Position numbers and translations under genes: made by a program. The notes beneath the pieces are model-generated. The model saw only the letters and a program-made list of their open reading frames with translations, had not been told where the DNA came from and searched no databases. Of a DNA stretch of 64,000 nucleotides, positions 17,326 to 26,035 are shown one piece after another (position 1 is the stretch's first letter; every line of letters starts with the position of its first letter). Origin of the DNA: an uncultured Clostridia bacterium (GTDB lineage Bacteria > Bacillota > Clostridia > Oscillospirales > Oscillospiraceae). The stretch covers positions 124,001 to 188,000 of the forward strand of contig CAKNZJ010000249.1 of NCBI GenBank assembly GCA_932222125.1, read 5' to 3'.

Positions 17326-17715
17326 TCAGGCCAGGACGATCAATGGATCGCCGGTCTCCACGGTATTGCCCTTGGAGACCACCACCTGAGCAATGGTTCC
17401 GTCCCGCGGGGCAAGAATCTCATTCTCCATCTTCATCGCCTCCAAAACGACCAACAGCTGTCCCGCCTTGACAGAAGCCCCTTGGGTCACCTCAATGCGC
17501 AGGATAGCTCCAGGCATGGGGGCGGACACAGTTTCTCCAGCGGCGGTGACAGTGGGCGCTGCTGGCACCGGAGCGGGAGTGGGGTTTGGCGCCGGGGAAG
17601 GGGCTGGGGTGGCAGGAGCGGGAGCATAGGCTTCGTACTCATCCACCAGCATAGCCTGATCGGCCTCCACCTCCACCTCATAGGTGCGGCCGTTTAAGGT
17701 CACTCTATATTTCAT
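17326..17715 (-). CDS. Biotin carrier subunit of the decarboxylase pump
   Basis: A 129-residue protein that carries carboxybiotin between the carboxyltransferase and the membrane subunit. An N-terminal part (MKYRVTLNGRTYEVEVE) is joined by a flexible Ala-Pro linker (about residues 30 to 55) to a biotinyl domain with EAMKMEN, in which the lysine is biotinylated. The linker type is typical of GcdC and MmdC as well as OadA C-termini. ATG at 17715 has AAGGAGG ahead; the gene overlaps oadG by 11 bases. Confidence 0.92.
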   Translation of the reverse strand: MKYRVTLNGRTYEVEVEADQAMLVDEYEAYAPAPATPAPSPAPNPTPAPVPAAPTVTAAGETVSAPMPGAILRIEVTQGASVKAGQLLVVLEAMKMENEILAPRDGTIAQVVVSKGNTVETGDPLIVLA

Positions 17716-18094
17716 TTGATTGGACCTCCTTAATGGACTTGAAGCGCAGTTCATTCAGCGGCTTGCCCATCTTGTCGGCCACTATGGCCATAAGCAGGGC
17801 GGCTTCTTTGTCAGGGACGTCATACAGCTTAACTTGTCCTGCGCTGCCCGGGGCAACGGGGGTAGCCGCTGTAGAGACCGTTTGGGCCGATGCCGCTCCA
17901 GAATTAGAGACAGGAGACTTAGGACGGGCGCTCACCATGATCTTACCAATGATCATGACGACCACCATGAGCAAGGTAAGTCCAATGAATACCACAATAT
18001 AGCCTAGCAGACCGCTCACCAATGCATCCGGGATTCCCATACCTTGGGCAGCACTTGGGCCGGTGGCAGATAGGCCAGAAATGATAGGATACAT
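17705..18094 (-). CDS. oadG: OadG-like gamma subunit
   Basis: A 129-residue protein with one membrane helix (LVSGLLGYIVVFIGLTLLMVVVMIIG, about 26 to 50), a Ser/Ala-rich linker, and a soluble tail (YDVPDKEAALLMAIVADKMGKPLNELRFKSI). Gamma subunits anchor and assemble the decarboxylase complex. ATG at 18094 follows AAGGAGGG. It sits between the carboxyltransferase and the biotin carrier genes, as expected. The assignment is by size, helix position and context. Confidence 0.85.
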   Translation of the reverse strand: MYPIISGLSATGPSAAQGMGIPDALVSGLLGYIVVFIGLTLLMVVVMIIGKIMVSARPKSPVSNSGAASAQTVSTAATPVAPGSAGQVKLYDVPDKEAALLMAIVADKMGKPLNELRFKSIKEVQSNEI

Positions 18095-18106
18095 CGCCGA
18101 CCCTCC

Positions 18107-19486
18107 TTACGCTTCCTGAATGGTATAAGTGGCCACATTCTCTTCCTGGGCCTGACGGTTTTGAAAGAATGCCTCGGCGAGCTGGGGGAACGCGATATAG
18201 CTGAGCACGTCCTCGTCACAGCGGGCCAAATCGCCCAACTCTGCCTTGGCCTTCTCAAAGGCGGGCTCCAAGGTATCGGCATAGCGACCGGTGAGGGGCT
18301 GCTCATCCCCCAGTACCCGTTTCAGCACCTGTGGGTCGATGGGAGCTGGGGTCTTGCCATACTCTCCCCGGCAATAGGCTACAATTTCTTTAGAGACATT
18401 CTTATACCGCTCGCCGGCCAGCACATTTTGAACAGCCTGGGCGCCCACCATTTGGGAGGTGGGGGTGACCAGGGGAGGATAGCCCAAATCAGCCCGGACC
18501 TTTGGGGTCTCTAACAGGGCTTCGTCCAGACGGTTCAGCGCATTCATCATTTTTAACTGGCTGAGCAGGTTTGACAGCATCCCGCCAGGAATCTGATAGG
18601 TGAGGCATTGGGTATCGGTGGCAAGAGATTTGGCCATCAGGGTGCCATCGGCAATATAACGATCCCGAATGGGCTTGAAAAAGTCGGCGATCTCCGTGAG
18701 CACCCCATCGTTGGTTGTGACCTCATAGCCCAGCTGACGTAGGGCATAGGCTAGGGTCTCAGTGGCCGGTTGGGAGGTGCCTCCGGAGAAGGGGGAGATG
18801 GCGGTATCGATGATATCCGCCCCCGCCTCTACCGCTTTTAGATAGGTCATAAAGGCCAGACCGGTGGTGGAGTGTGTGTGGACATCCACAGGTAGGTCCA
18901 CCGCGTCCTTAATCGCGGACACCAGGTCATAGGCCTCCTTGGGACCCATAATGCCAGCCATGTCCTTGATGCAGATAGATCCAACTCCCATCTGCTTCAG
19001 CTCTTTGACCAGGTTTACATAGTTGCTTAGGGTGTGGACAGGGGAGGTGGTGTAGGCGATAGCGCCAGAGGCCAGGCCGCCGCACTTTAAGGTCTCCTCA
19101 ATAGCCACTTTCATGTTGGTGATATCGTTCAGTGCGTCAAAAATGCGTACGATATCAATGCCGTTTTTGACAGAGAGCGCTACAAATTTGCGCACCACAT
19201 CATCGGGATAGTGCTTATAGCCCAGCAGATTTTGGCCCCGCAGCAGCATCTGCAGCTTGCTGTTTGGCAGCTTCTGGCGTAGTTTTTGCAGTCTTTCCCA
19301 TGGGTCCTCGTTCAAATAGCGCAGACACACATCAAAGGTGGCTCCGCCCCAGCACTCCACAGCGTAGTAGCCGGCCTTGTCGATGCGGTCTAGGATGGGC
19401 TCGTACACCTCGTAGGGTAGGCGGGTAGCAATAAGGGACTGATTGGCATCGCGCAGGACAGTCTCGGTAAACTGGACCTTTTTCAA
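18107..19486 (-). CDS. oadA: Oxaloacetate decarboxylase, carboxyltransferase (alpha) subunit
   Basis: Transfers the carboxyl group of oxaloacetate to biotin, leaving pyruvate. At 459 residues it is the carboxyltransferase domain alone; the C-terminal biotin domain found in classical OadA (about 590 residues) is encoded separately at 17326. Motifs: TETVLRDANQSLIATRLP, ECWGGATFDVCLRYLNEDPW, LLRGQNLLGYKHYPDDVV, FDALND, the metal ligand region DVHTHSTTGLA. TTG at 19486 is the chosen start, since GGAGG lies eight bases ahead; a GTG at 19495 is too close to that site. First gene of the operon, upstream of which lies pckA in the same orientation. Confidence 0.93.
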   Translation of the reverse strand: MKKVQFTETVLRDANQSLIATRLPYEVYEPILDRIDKAGYYAVECWGGATFDVCLRYLNEDPWERLQKLRQKLPNSKLQMLLRGQNLLGYKHYPDDVVRKFVALSVKNGIDIVRIFDALNDITNMKVAIEETLKCGGLASGAIAYTTSPVHTLSNYVNLVKELKQMGVGSICIKDMAGIMGPKEAYDLVSAIKDAVDLPVDVHTHSTTGLAFMTYLKAVEAGADIIDTAISPFSGGTSQPATETLAYALRQLGYEVTTNDGVLTEIADFFKPIRDRYIADGTLMAKSLATDTQCLTYQIPGGMLSNLLSQLKMMNALNRLDEALLETPKVRADLGYPPLVTPTSQMVGAQAVQNVLAGERYKNVSKEIVAYCRGEYGKTPAPIDPQVLKRVLGDEQPLTGRYADTLEPAFEKAKAELGDLARCDEDVLSYIAFPQLAEAFFQNRQAQEENVATYTIQEA

Positions 19487-19631
19487 TACACACACCTCCG
19501 GGACTTCTCTTGGAAGCCTTGATACAGGGCGGGACGATGCCAGCCGTAGGACTGATATCGCCGATGGGGGAACTCATGAAAGAGCCGGGATTAGACGAGG
19601 CAGAGGGGGATAGCAGGATGGCTGTGCCACA

Positions 19632-21194
19632 TTATGCCTGGGGGCCAGCCTCTACTACCTCTTGGGGCATGTGAGTATACTTCTTAAAATTCTCCACAAA
19701 ACGAGATACTAAGTCCTTGGCCTTGGCCTCGTATTCCGCTTTATCCTGCCAGGTGTTGGCGGGGATAAGCAACTCATCAGGCACGCCGGCGACGGCGGTG
19801 GGTACGGCCACGCCAAAGTAGGGGTCGGTGACAAACTGACCCTTTTCCAGCTCGCCGTTAAGGGCGGCGGTGACCATGGCCCGAGTATATTTCAGGCTGA
19901 TACGCTTGCCTGTGCCATTCCAGCCGGTATTCACCAAGTAGACATTGGCACCAGACTGCTCCACCTTTTCCGCCAACATTGCCGCATAGACGGAGGGATC
20001 AAGGGGCAGGAAGGGTTCGCCAAAGCAAGTGGAGAAGGTGGGCACTGGGGATGTGATGCCAATCTCAGTGCCGGCCAGCTTGGAGGTGAAGCCGGATACA
20101 AAGTAGTACATGGCCTGGTTGCGGTCTAGCTTGGAGATGGGAGGGAGCACACCGAAAGCATCTGCCGTTAGGAAGATGACGGTCTTGGGAATAGAACCAA
20201 CCCCGTCTAACTTGGCATTGTTGATATACTCCACGGGATAGCCCACCCGGGAGTTTTCCGCCAGGGAAGCGTCATCAAAGTCAAACTCCCGGGTATCTGG
20301 ATCCATGACCACATTTTCCACCAGGGCGCCAAACTTAATGGCGTTGTAGATATCTGGCTCTTTTTCGGCAGAGAGGTTGATGCACTTGGCATAGCAGCCC
20401 CCTTCAAAGTTAAACACGGAGTCCTCGGACCAGCCGTGTTCATCATCGCCGATGAGCTGGCGGTTTGGATCGGCGGACAGGGTGGTCTTTCCAGTGCCAG
20501 ACAGGCCGAAGAACACGGCGGCGTCACCCTGGTCGCCGATATTGGCGGAGCAGTGCATGGGGAACACCCCCATTTTGGGAAGGACATAGTTCATAACTGA
20601 AAAGACAGACTTTTTGATCTCACCGGCATATTGGGAGCCGCAGATGACCACCAGTTTATCCTCATAGTTTACCAGGATGGAGGCCTCGCTGCGGGTGTTA
20701 TCCCGCTCGGGGATACACTTAAAGCCGGGGGCGGCGATGATGGTGAATTCAGGATCGAAGCTGGCAAGCTGACCGGCAGTGGGCCGGCGCAGCAGCTGGT
20801 GGATAAACAGATTCTGGGAGGCCAGTTCGTTGACGATGCGGAAGGTTTTGGTATATTTGGGGTCGGCTCCTGCAAAGCCGTCAAATAGGAACAGTTCCCG
20901 GTTTTGCAGATAGGCGACGACCTTATTATAAATATTGTAGAAGTCCTCCTTGCTCATGGGGCGGTTAACCTTGCCCCAGGCGATGTCATCATGGACGGCA
21001 GGGGTGTCTACAATAAACTTGTCGTTGGCGCTGCGTCCAGTGTATTTGCCGGTTTTGACCACCAGGGCGCCGGTATTGCTCAAGGTGCCCTCGCCACGGC
21101 GAAGCGCATGTTCTGTCAGCTGAGCAGGGGTGAGATTGCGATAAACGACACTGGGATTGATTATACCCAATTTTTCCAGACCATAGGTTTCCAT
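19632..21194 (-). CDS. pckA: Phosphoenolpyruvate carboxykinase (ATP)
   Basis: Interconverts oxaloacetate plus ATP with PEP, CO2 and ADP. The protein has 520 residues. The kinase motif GLSGTGKTTLSADP, the preceding MHCSANIG, and the substrate segments YTGRSANDKFIVD and FEGGCYAK mark the ATP-dependent form. The frame is open to 21374, but MQT-free METYGLEKLGI at 21194 has GAGGAGG ahead and is the true start. Beside the sodium-pumping decarboxylase it sits at the PEP, oxaloacetate and pyruvate branch point; in gut anaerobes the enzyme often works in the carboxylating direction. Confidence 0.96.
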   Translation of the reverse strand: METYGLEKLGIINPSVVYRNLTPAQLTEHALRRGEGTLSNTGALVVKTGKYTGRSANDKFIVDTPAVHDDIAWGKVNRPMSKEDFYNIYNKVVAYLQNRELFLFDGFAGADPKYTKTFRIVNELASQNLFIHQLLRRPTAGQLASFDPEFTIIAAPGFKCIPERDNTRSEASILVNYEDKLVVICGSQYAGEIKKSVFSVMNYVLPKMGVFPMHCSANIGDQGDAAVFFGLSGTGKTTLSADPNRQLIGDDEHGWSEDSVFNFEGGCYAKCINLSAEKEPDIYNAIKFGALVENVVMDPDTREFDFDDASLAENSRVGYPVEYINNAKLDGVGSIPKTVIFLTADAFGVLPPISKLDRNQAMYYFVSGFTSKLAGTEIGITSPVPTFSTCFGEPFLPLDPSVYAAMLAEKVEQSGANVYLVNTGWNGTGKRISLKYTRAMVTAALNGELEKGQFVTDPYFGVAVPTAVAGVPDELLIPANTWQDKAEYEAKAKDLVSRFVENFKKYTHMPQEVVEAGPQA

Positions 21195-21333
21195 AGTTTG
21201 AATCCTCCTCAGAATTTGGTTCCTCTTAAAACAGGGGGCAAAACGCGCTTTCCACCGGCACATACGCAGTCCTCCGCCACAGGGCGGCCCACCGAAGGAA
21301 AGGGCTGGCAGAACACGGATTTCCAACGATTGC

Positions 21334-21363
21334 AGTATAGCATAGTTTTTGCCCCATTTCCAA
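21334..21363 (-). promoter_or_regulatory. Possible promoter of pckA
   Basis: TTGGAA, 18 bases, TATACT, about 140 bases ahead of the start. The rest of the 339-base gap 21195-21533 holds the pckA leader, without a recognised riboswitch, and the ferredoxin terminator. Confidence 0.5.
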
Positions 21364-21475
21364 GTTTTTTTCATGCAACTTGCTATATTTGATATAGATT
21401 CAGCATATTAACCAACTTCTTGCACGAAAAAAGAAAAAAGAATAGGCATTAATTGTACAGAACGACGAATATCAA

Positions 21476-21522
21476 CAAAAAAAGAAGTCCCCGCCGTCCC
21501 AAAAGGGAGAGGCGGGGACTTC
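21476..21522 (-). terminator. Terminator of the ferredoxin gene
   Basis: GAAGTCCCCGCC and GGCGGGGACTTC flank a 15-base loop; a T-run follows on the minus strand. Confidence 0.8.
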
Positions 21523-21533
21523 CGATGCGCCAA

Positions 21534-21707
21534 TCAGTCCTCGGGGGAGATGGCGGCAACAGGACAAGTGCCCTCGCAAGCTGCGCAGTCGATGCAGAGA
21601 CCGGCATCGATCACCATGTGCTCATCGCCCATGGAGATTGCATTGACGGGGCAGGAATCCAGGCAGGCGCTGCAGGAAATGCAAGCGTCAGAAATAACCC
21701 GTGCCAT
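21534..21707 (-). CDS. 2[4Fe-4S] ferredoxin
   Basis: A 57-residue clostridial-type ferredoxin, a small soluble electron carrier. Two cluster motifs are present: CISCSACLDSCPVNAI at about residues 9 to 24 and CIDCAACEGTCPVAAI at about 38 to 53. The start MARVISDA at 21707 has GGAGGTG ahead of it. A monocistronic unit with its own promoter and terminator. Its redox partner cannot be told from the context. Confidence 0.93.
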   Translation of the reverse strand: MARVISDACISCSACLDSCPVNAISMGDEHMVIDAGLCIDCAACEGTCPVAAISPED

Positions 21708-21748
21708 GTAAGAATACACCTCCAAGTATTATGTTTTGAACCTTATCT

Positions 21749-21776
21749 ATTGTAACACAACTTTTGAAAAATGCAA
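21749..21776 (-). promoter_or_regulatory. Promoter of the ferredoxin gene
   Basis: TTGCAT, 16 bases, TACAAT, about 40 bases upstream of the start. Confidence 0.5.
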
Positions 21777-21874
21777 TAAGGAATTTTTGCAGGGGTCCAA
21801 GGTATAAAAATGGTAAAAAGTTCCCATCCTTTCCATTGACCCCAGTAAGGCAATCGGACTTAGGGAGTGAGCCG

Positions 21875-23971
21875 ATGGAACGGATCGGATTTTTTAAGCG
21901 TTTGAAAGGACTATTTATGATGGATCGGGAAAAACAGCCTCAGCCCCCCAATAATATGGCCGGCCGGGGGGGCGGGGGAGATTACCAAGCGGCTTGGCGG
22001 GAGGAACGCCCCAGGACCAGGGAGGGAGGGGAGACCCGCCTCACTGACCGTTATTCCAGAGATCTTACCCGGATGGCGGCAAGCGGTTGTTTGGACCCGT
22101 TGGTAGGACGGGATCAGGAAGTGGGCCGGGTGGTGCAGATTCTATCCAGGCGGACTAAGAACAACCCTGCCCTCATTGGAGAGCCTGGTGTGGGTAAGAC
22201 AGCGGTGGCGGAGGGACTGGCCATGCGGATGGCCAGCGGCGCGGTGCCCCAGTCCATCCGAGGCAAGCGGCTGCTGGCCCTGGATCTGGTGGCGATGGTG
22301 GCTGGGACCAAGTACCGTGGTGAGTTTGAAGAGCGGATCAACCAGGTGCTGGCAGAGGTGCGGCGTGCGGGCAATGTCATCCTGTTTTTGGATGAGCTAC
22401 ACAATATTGTAGGAGCGGGGTCTGCTGAGGGAGCCATTGATGCGGCCAATATTTTAAAACCAGCTTTGAGCCGGGGAGAACTGCAAGTGGTGGGGGCCAC
22501 AACCCTGGAGGAATATCGGAAATACATTGAGAAGGACGCGGCGTTGGAGCGTCGGTTCCAACCAGTGCGGGTGGAGGAGCCCACCCAGGAGCAGGCACTG
22601 GACATTCTCAGGGGGCTGCGCCGGCGCTATGAAGAGCACCATGGCCTGGATATTTCTGATGAAGCTTTGTCCGCGGCGGTAGAGCTGTCCCAGCGGTATC
22701 TGCCCGACCGGTATCTACCGGATAAGGCCATTGACCTCGTTGATGAGGGGGCGGCCCGACTGCGGATGGAGGAGGAGGTGCCTCCAGCCTTGCGGGCTCT
22801 CTCCGACCGGGCGGAGCAGGCATCCAGGGAGAAGGCCAGGGCGGTAGCCGCTCAGGACTTTGAGCGGGCCGCCATACTCCGTGATGCAGAGGCGGATTTT
22901 CGCCAGGAGCTGAACCGGAAGCAGAGCAGGCGGCAGGGGTGCCTCAGGCGGAAGCTGGGCCGGGACCATGTGGCGGCGGTGCTGTCCCAATGGACGGGCA
23001 TTCCCTTAGAGAGCATTACCAAAGGAGAGGCACGGCGGCTCTTGGAGTTGGAGGGAGAGCTGCATCGCCGGGTGGTGGGACAGGATCAGGCGGTGGCGGC
23101 GGTGGCGGCGGCCATCCGCCGGGGCCGGGTAGGCCTCAAGGAGCCGCACCGCCCGGTGGGTGTATTCTTGTTTTTGGGGCCCACAGGGGTGGGGAAGACC
23201 GAGCTGTGTCGGGCCCTGGCCGCCGCTTTGTTTGGCAGTGAGGATGCTCTGATCCGTTTTGATATGTCTGAGTATATGGAAAAGCATGCGGTATCTCGTA
23301 TGGTTGGTTCCCCGCCGGGCTATGTGGGCCATGAGGAGGGGGGGCAACTCACCGAGCAGATCCGCCGCCGGCCCTGGTCGGTGGTGTTGTTTGATGAGAT
23401 AGAAAAGGCCCATGACGACCTGCAAAATATTCTCTTACAAGTGATGGAGGATGGCCAGCTCACCGATGGCCAGGGACGGCGGGCCAATTTCCGCAACACG
23501 GTGGTGGTGATGACCTCCAACATTGGGGCGCGCAAGATTGTGAGTAAGGCCCCACCCATGGGCTTTGCCGGAGGGGCCTCAGAACAGAGGCGGAAGGAAG
23601 AGGTCATGGCTGAGCTGAAGGGGCGGTTTAAACCGGAATTTTTGAATCGCCTGGACGAGGTAATCCTGTTTGACAGGTTGGAGAAAAACGATTTGGAGCG
23701 TATTGCGGACCGCATGCTGGTGGGAGTGGGCAGCCGCCTGTCAGCCCTGGGCGTGGGGCTGGATGCGCAGAAGGAAGCGGTTGCGCTGTTGGCGGACACC
23801 GGGACTGAGCGGGAGCAGGGGGCCAGGCCAATCCGCCGCGCTGTGCGCCGCCGGGTGGAGGAGCCCGCCGCCGATCTGCTTTTGTCGGAACGGTTGGCTG
23901 CCGGAGATACTCTGTGTCTGGCGGTGGAAGAACAGAAGCTGGTCCTTCGGCCGGAAAAGCGGCAGGTGTGA
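21875..23971 (+). CDS. Clp/Hsp100 ATPase, ClpC-like without N-domain
   Basis: A 698-residue unfoldase with two AAA+ modules. NBD1 spans about residues 60 to 290 (DPLVGRDQEVGR, GEPGVGKT, ELHNIVGAGSAEGAIDAAN), a short middle region carries a UVR-like helix (AAQDFERAAILRDAEADFR, about 350 to 368), and NBD2 follows from about 415 (GPTGVGKTELCRALA, GSPPGYVGHEEGG). The usual N-terminal Clp repeats (about 140 residues) are replaced by a Gly- and Arg-rich stretch. ClpC normally recruits adaptors through that domain, so this version probably has a different adaptor need. The start MERIGFF at 21875 follows AGGGAG. I found no clear ClpP-binding loop by eye. Confidence 0.85.
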   Translation: MERIGFFKRLKGLFMMDREKQPQPPNNMAGRGGGGDYQAAWREERPRTREGGETRLTDRYSRDLTRMAASGCLDPLVGRDQEVGRVVQILSRRTKNNPALIGEPGVGKTAVAEGLAMRMASGAVPQSIRGKRLLALDLVAMVAGTKYRGEFEERINQVLAEVRRAGNVILFLDELHNIVGAGSAEGAIDAANILKPALSRGELQVVGATTLEEYRKYIEKDAALERRFQPVRVEEPTQEQALDILRGLRRRYEEHHGLDISDEALSAAVELSQRYLPDRYLPDKAIDLVDEGAARLRMEEEVPPALRALSDRAEQASREKARAVAAQDFERAAILRDAEADFRQELNRKQSRRQGCLRRKLGRDHVAAVLSQWTGIPLESITKGEARRLLELEGELHRRVVGQDQAVAAVAAAIRRGRVGLKEPHRPVGVFLFLGPTGVGKTELCRALAAALFGSEDALIRFDMSEYMEKHAVSRMVGSPPGYVGHEEGGQLTEQIRRRPWSVVLFDEIEKAHDDLQNILLQVMEDGQLTDGQGRRANFRNTVVVMTSNIGARKIVSKAPPMGFAGGASEQRRKEEVMAELKGRFKPEFLNRLDEVILFDRLEKNDLERIADRMLVGVGSRLSALGVGLDAQKEAVALLADTGTEREQGARPIRRAVRRRVEEPAADLLLSERLAAGDTLCLAVEEQKLVLRPEKRQV

Positions 23972-24017
23972 GCGAGGGAATGGATGGGAATTTAGGCATG
24001 TCAGCGCAACGTTAAAT

Positions 24018-24055
24018 GGAAAAACAGGGCCTGCCGGATATCCGGCAGGCCCTGT
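24018..24055 (-). terminator. Terminator between clp and iscU
   Basis: A perfect 15-base inverted repeat with a two-base loop (ACAGGGCCTGCCGGA and its complement). The T-run is on the minus strand, so it mainly serves iscU; the stem may also end clp transcripts. Confidence 0.75.
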
Positions 24056-24059
24056 TGGC

Positions 24060-24494
24060 TCAATGTTCATTGGCATGACAGCCGCAGCAGTCCCCATTGC
24101 AGAATTTGTCTGGATCATAGTCGATGTGGTTCTTATCATAGTAGTCCTTGATGGCGGCCCGTACAGCCTCTTCAGCCAGTACGGAGCAGTGAATTTTGTG
24201 GTTGGGCAGGCCGTCCAGGGCTTCCACCACTGCTTGGTTGGTAAGGTTGAGGGCTTCATCCACCGATTTGCCCTTAATCAGCTCGGTGGCCATAGAGCTG
24301 GTGGCGATGGCGCTGCCACACCCGAAGGTTTCAAATTTTACATCGGTGATGATGTTGTCCTCAATTTTGAGGTACATCTTCATGATATCTCCGCACTTGG
24401 CGTTGCCTACCTCGCCCACGCCGTCGGCGTTCTCGATCTCGCCCACGTTGCGGGGATTACGGAAGTGGTCCATGACCTTCTCAGTGTATAACAT
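24060..24494 (-). CDS. iscU: Iron-sulfur cluster scaffold protein IscU/NifU-type
   Basis: Scaffold on which clusters are assembled with sulfur from the desulfurase. The 144-residue protein starts MLYTEKVMDHFRNPRNVG and has the three conserved ligand cysteines, in NAKCGDIMKM, FGCGSAIATSS and HKIHCSVLAEEA. The C-terminal tail CNGDCCGCHANEH is an extra cysteine-rich end typical of clostridial homologues. ATG at 24494 follows AAAGGAG; the gene overlaps the nifS-like gene by 14 bases, so coupling is likely. No IscR gene is nearby. Confidence 0.95.
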   Translation of the reverse strand: MLYTEKVMDHFRNPRNVGEIENADGVGEVGNAKCGDIMKMYLKIEDNIITDVKFETFGCGSAIATSSMATELIKGKSVDEALNLTNQAVVEALDGLPNHKIHCSVLAEEAVRAAIKDYYDKNHIDYDPDKFCNGDCCGCHANEH

Positions 24495-25668
24495 AGTTGC
24501 GTTCTCCTTTCTGTAGTTCCCGCCAAACGGGGGAAATTTCCCGAAGATAGTCCACGACTTCCCGGACAGAGGCCAGGATATGGTTGACATCGTCCATTGT
24601 ATTTTCATGGTCTAAGGTAAGGCGCAGGGATCCGTGGGCCACCTCATGGGGGCGTCCGATGGCCAGCAGCACATGACTGGGATCTAGGGAACCGGAAGTG
24701 CAGGCCGAGCCGGAGGAGGCGGCTACGCCTTTGTCGTCCAACAGCAGCAGCAGGGACTCGCCTTCAATGCCCTCAAAGCAGAAGTTTACATTGCCGGGCA
24801 AGCGGCGGGACCGGTCGCCGTTCAAAGCGGCATGGGGAATAGCGGACAACCCTTCGATCAGGGCGTCTCGCAGACTGGATACATAGGCCATATGGTCTGT
24901 CATATGCTGGCAGGTGTCTTTGAGGCCGGCGGCCATGCCCAGAATAGCGGGTAAGTTCTCCGTACCAGCCCGACGGCCCCGCTCTTGAGCGCCTCCTTCA
25001 ATAAAGGACAGCAGGGGAATTCCTTTGCGGACGTATAGTGCGCCAACCCCCTTGGGACCGTGGAATTTATGGCCGGATAGAGAGAGCATATCAATGTGAT
25101 CGGCATCTACATTCACCGGAATATGTCCCACTGCCTGCACAGCGTCGGTATGAAAAGTGACCTTATTCTCACGGCACAGGGCGCCAATTTCAGCAATGGG
25201 CTGGATGGCGCCAATTTCGTTGTTGGCGTACATAACAGTGACCAGAGCGGTTTCCGGCCGGATGGCGGCAGCTACATCCTCCACTTTTACAATGCCGGAG
25301 GCATCGATGGGAAGATAAGTGACCTCAAACCCTTCCTTGGCCAGTTTTTCCACAGTGTGGAGGACGGCGTGATGCTCGATTGGAGTGGTGATGATATGAT
25401 GCTTGCCACGAAGCTTTCCCACATAGGCTGCGCTGGTGATGGCCTGGTTGTCCGATTCGCTTCCCCCGGAGGTGAAATAGATCTCCTCCGGCTTGGCATG
25501 GATGCAGGCGGCCACGTCCACTCGGGCTTGGTAGAGGGCCTCCGCAGCTGCCTGACCCGAGGAGTGCAGGCTGGAGGGGTTGCCCCAGAATTGGTCCATG
25601 GTGTCCAGCACAACCTGCTTGACCAAGGGACTGGCCTTTGTAGTGGCAGCGTTGTCTGCGTATATCAT
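24481..25668 (-). CDS. nifS: Cysteine desulfurase, NifS/IscS family
   Basis: Pyridoxal phosphate enzyme that takes sulfur from cysteine for cluster building. The 395-residue protein opens with MIYADNAATTKASP; the lysine that binds the cofactor is in LSGHKFHGPKG and the sulfur-accepting cysteine in SSGSACTSGSLDPSHV, on the long flexible loop of group I enzymes. ATG at 25668 follows AAGGAG. It forms an operon with iscU. Whether it also serves tRNA thiolation cannot be told here. Confidence 0.95.
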   Translation of the reverse strand: MIYADNAATTKASPLVKQVVLDTMDQFWGNPSSLHSSGQAAAEALYQARVDVAACIHAKPEEIYFTSGGSESDNQAITSAAYVGKLRGKHHIITTPIEHHAVLHTVEKLAKEGFEVTYLPIDASGIVKVEDVAAAIRPETALVTVMYANNEIGAIQPIAEIGALCRENKVTFHTDAVQAVGHIPVNVDADHIDMLSLSGHKFHGPKGVGALYVRKGIPLLSFIEGGAQERGRRAGTENLPAILGMAAGLKDTCQHMTDHMAYVSSLRDALIEGLSAIPHAALNGDRSRRLPGNVNFCFEGIEGESLLLLLDDKGVAASSGSACTSGSLDPSHVLLAIGRPHEVAHGSLRLTLDHENTMDDVNHILASVREVVDYLREISPVWRELQKGERNYVIH

Positions 25669-25750
25669 AAAGGTGATCTCTCCTTAAATATCCGCGCGGT
25701 GCGCGGTAAAATAGAGGTTGGGGTAAATGGCCGATTATGGCTCCACTGAG

Positions 25751-25779
25751 AGGATACTCCAAAAAACCTATTATGTCAA
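25751..25779 (-). promoter_or_regulatory. Promoter of nifS-iscU
   Basis: TTGACA, 17 bases, TATCCT, with a leader of about 76 bases. The rest of 25669-26035 holds the divergent argG control region. Confidence 0.65.
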
Positions 25780-25866
25780 TAGGGATTCTATGAAAACTGG
25801 GCGGGAATTGTCCTCTGGCCTAATCACAGGGTGACCAGGCACTTGTAAAATATTCGCAAATAACGA

Positions 25867-25878
25867 ATGAATATTCAT
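25867..25878. promoter_or_regulatory. Possible ArgR operator
   Basis: The perfect 12-base palindrome ATGAATATTCAT lies about 60 bases upstream of the argG -35. ARG boxes are built on TGAAT...ATTCA half sites, usually with a slightly longer spacer, so the match is partial. Confidence 0.4.
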
Positions 25879-25939
25879 ACATGAGAAAAATTACCGTATA
25901 AAAACAGGGAAACAATAGAATAATTATGCGAATTGTTAC

Positions 25940-25968
25940 TTGCATTTAAGATGGGGAAGGGGTATACT
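25940..25968 (+). promoter_or_regulatory. Promoter of the arginine operon
   Basis: TTGCAT, 17 bases, TATACT, about 68 bases ahead of the argG start. Confidence 0.6.
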
Positions 25969-26035
25969 GAGACAAAAGCGAAAGTGGAACAAGCTGGAGA
26001 CGGAGAAAAATAAAGACTGCAAAGGAGAATCTATC

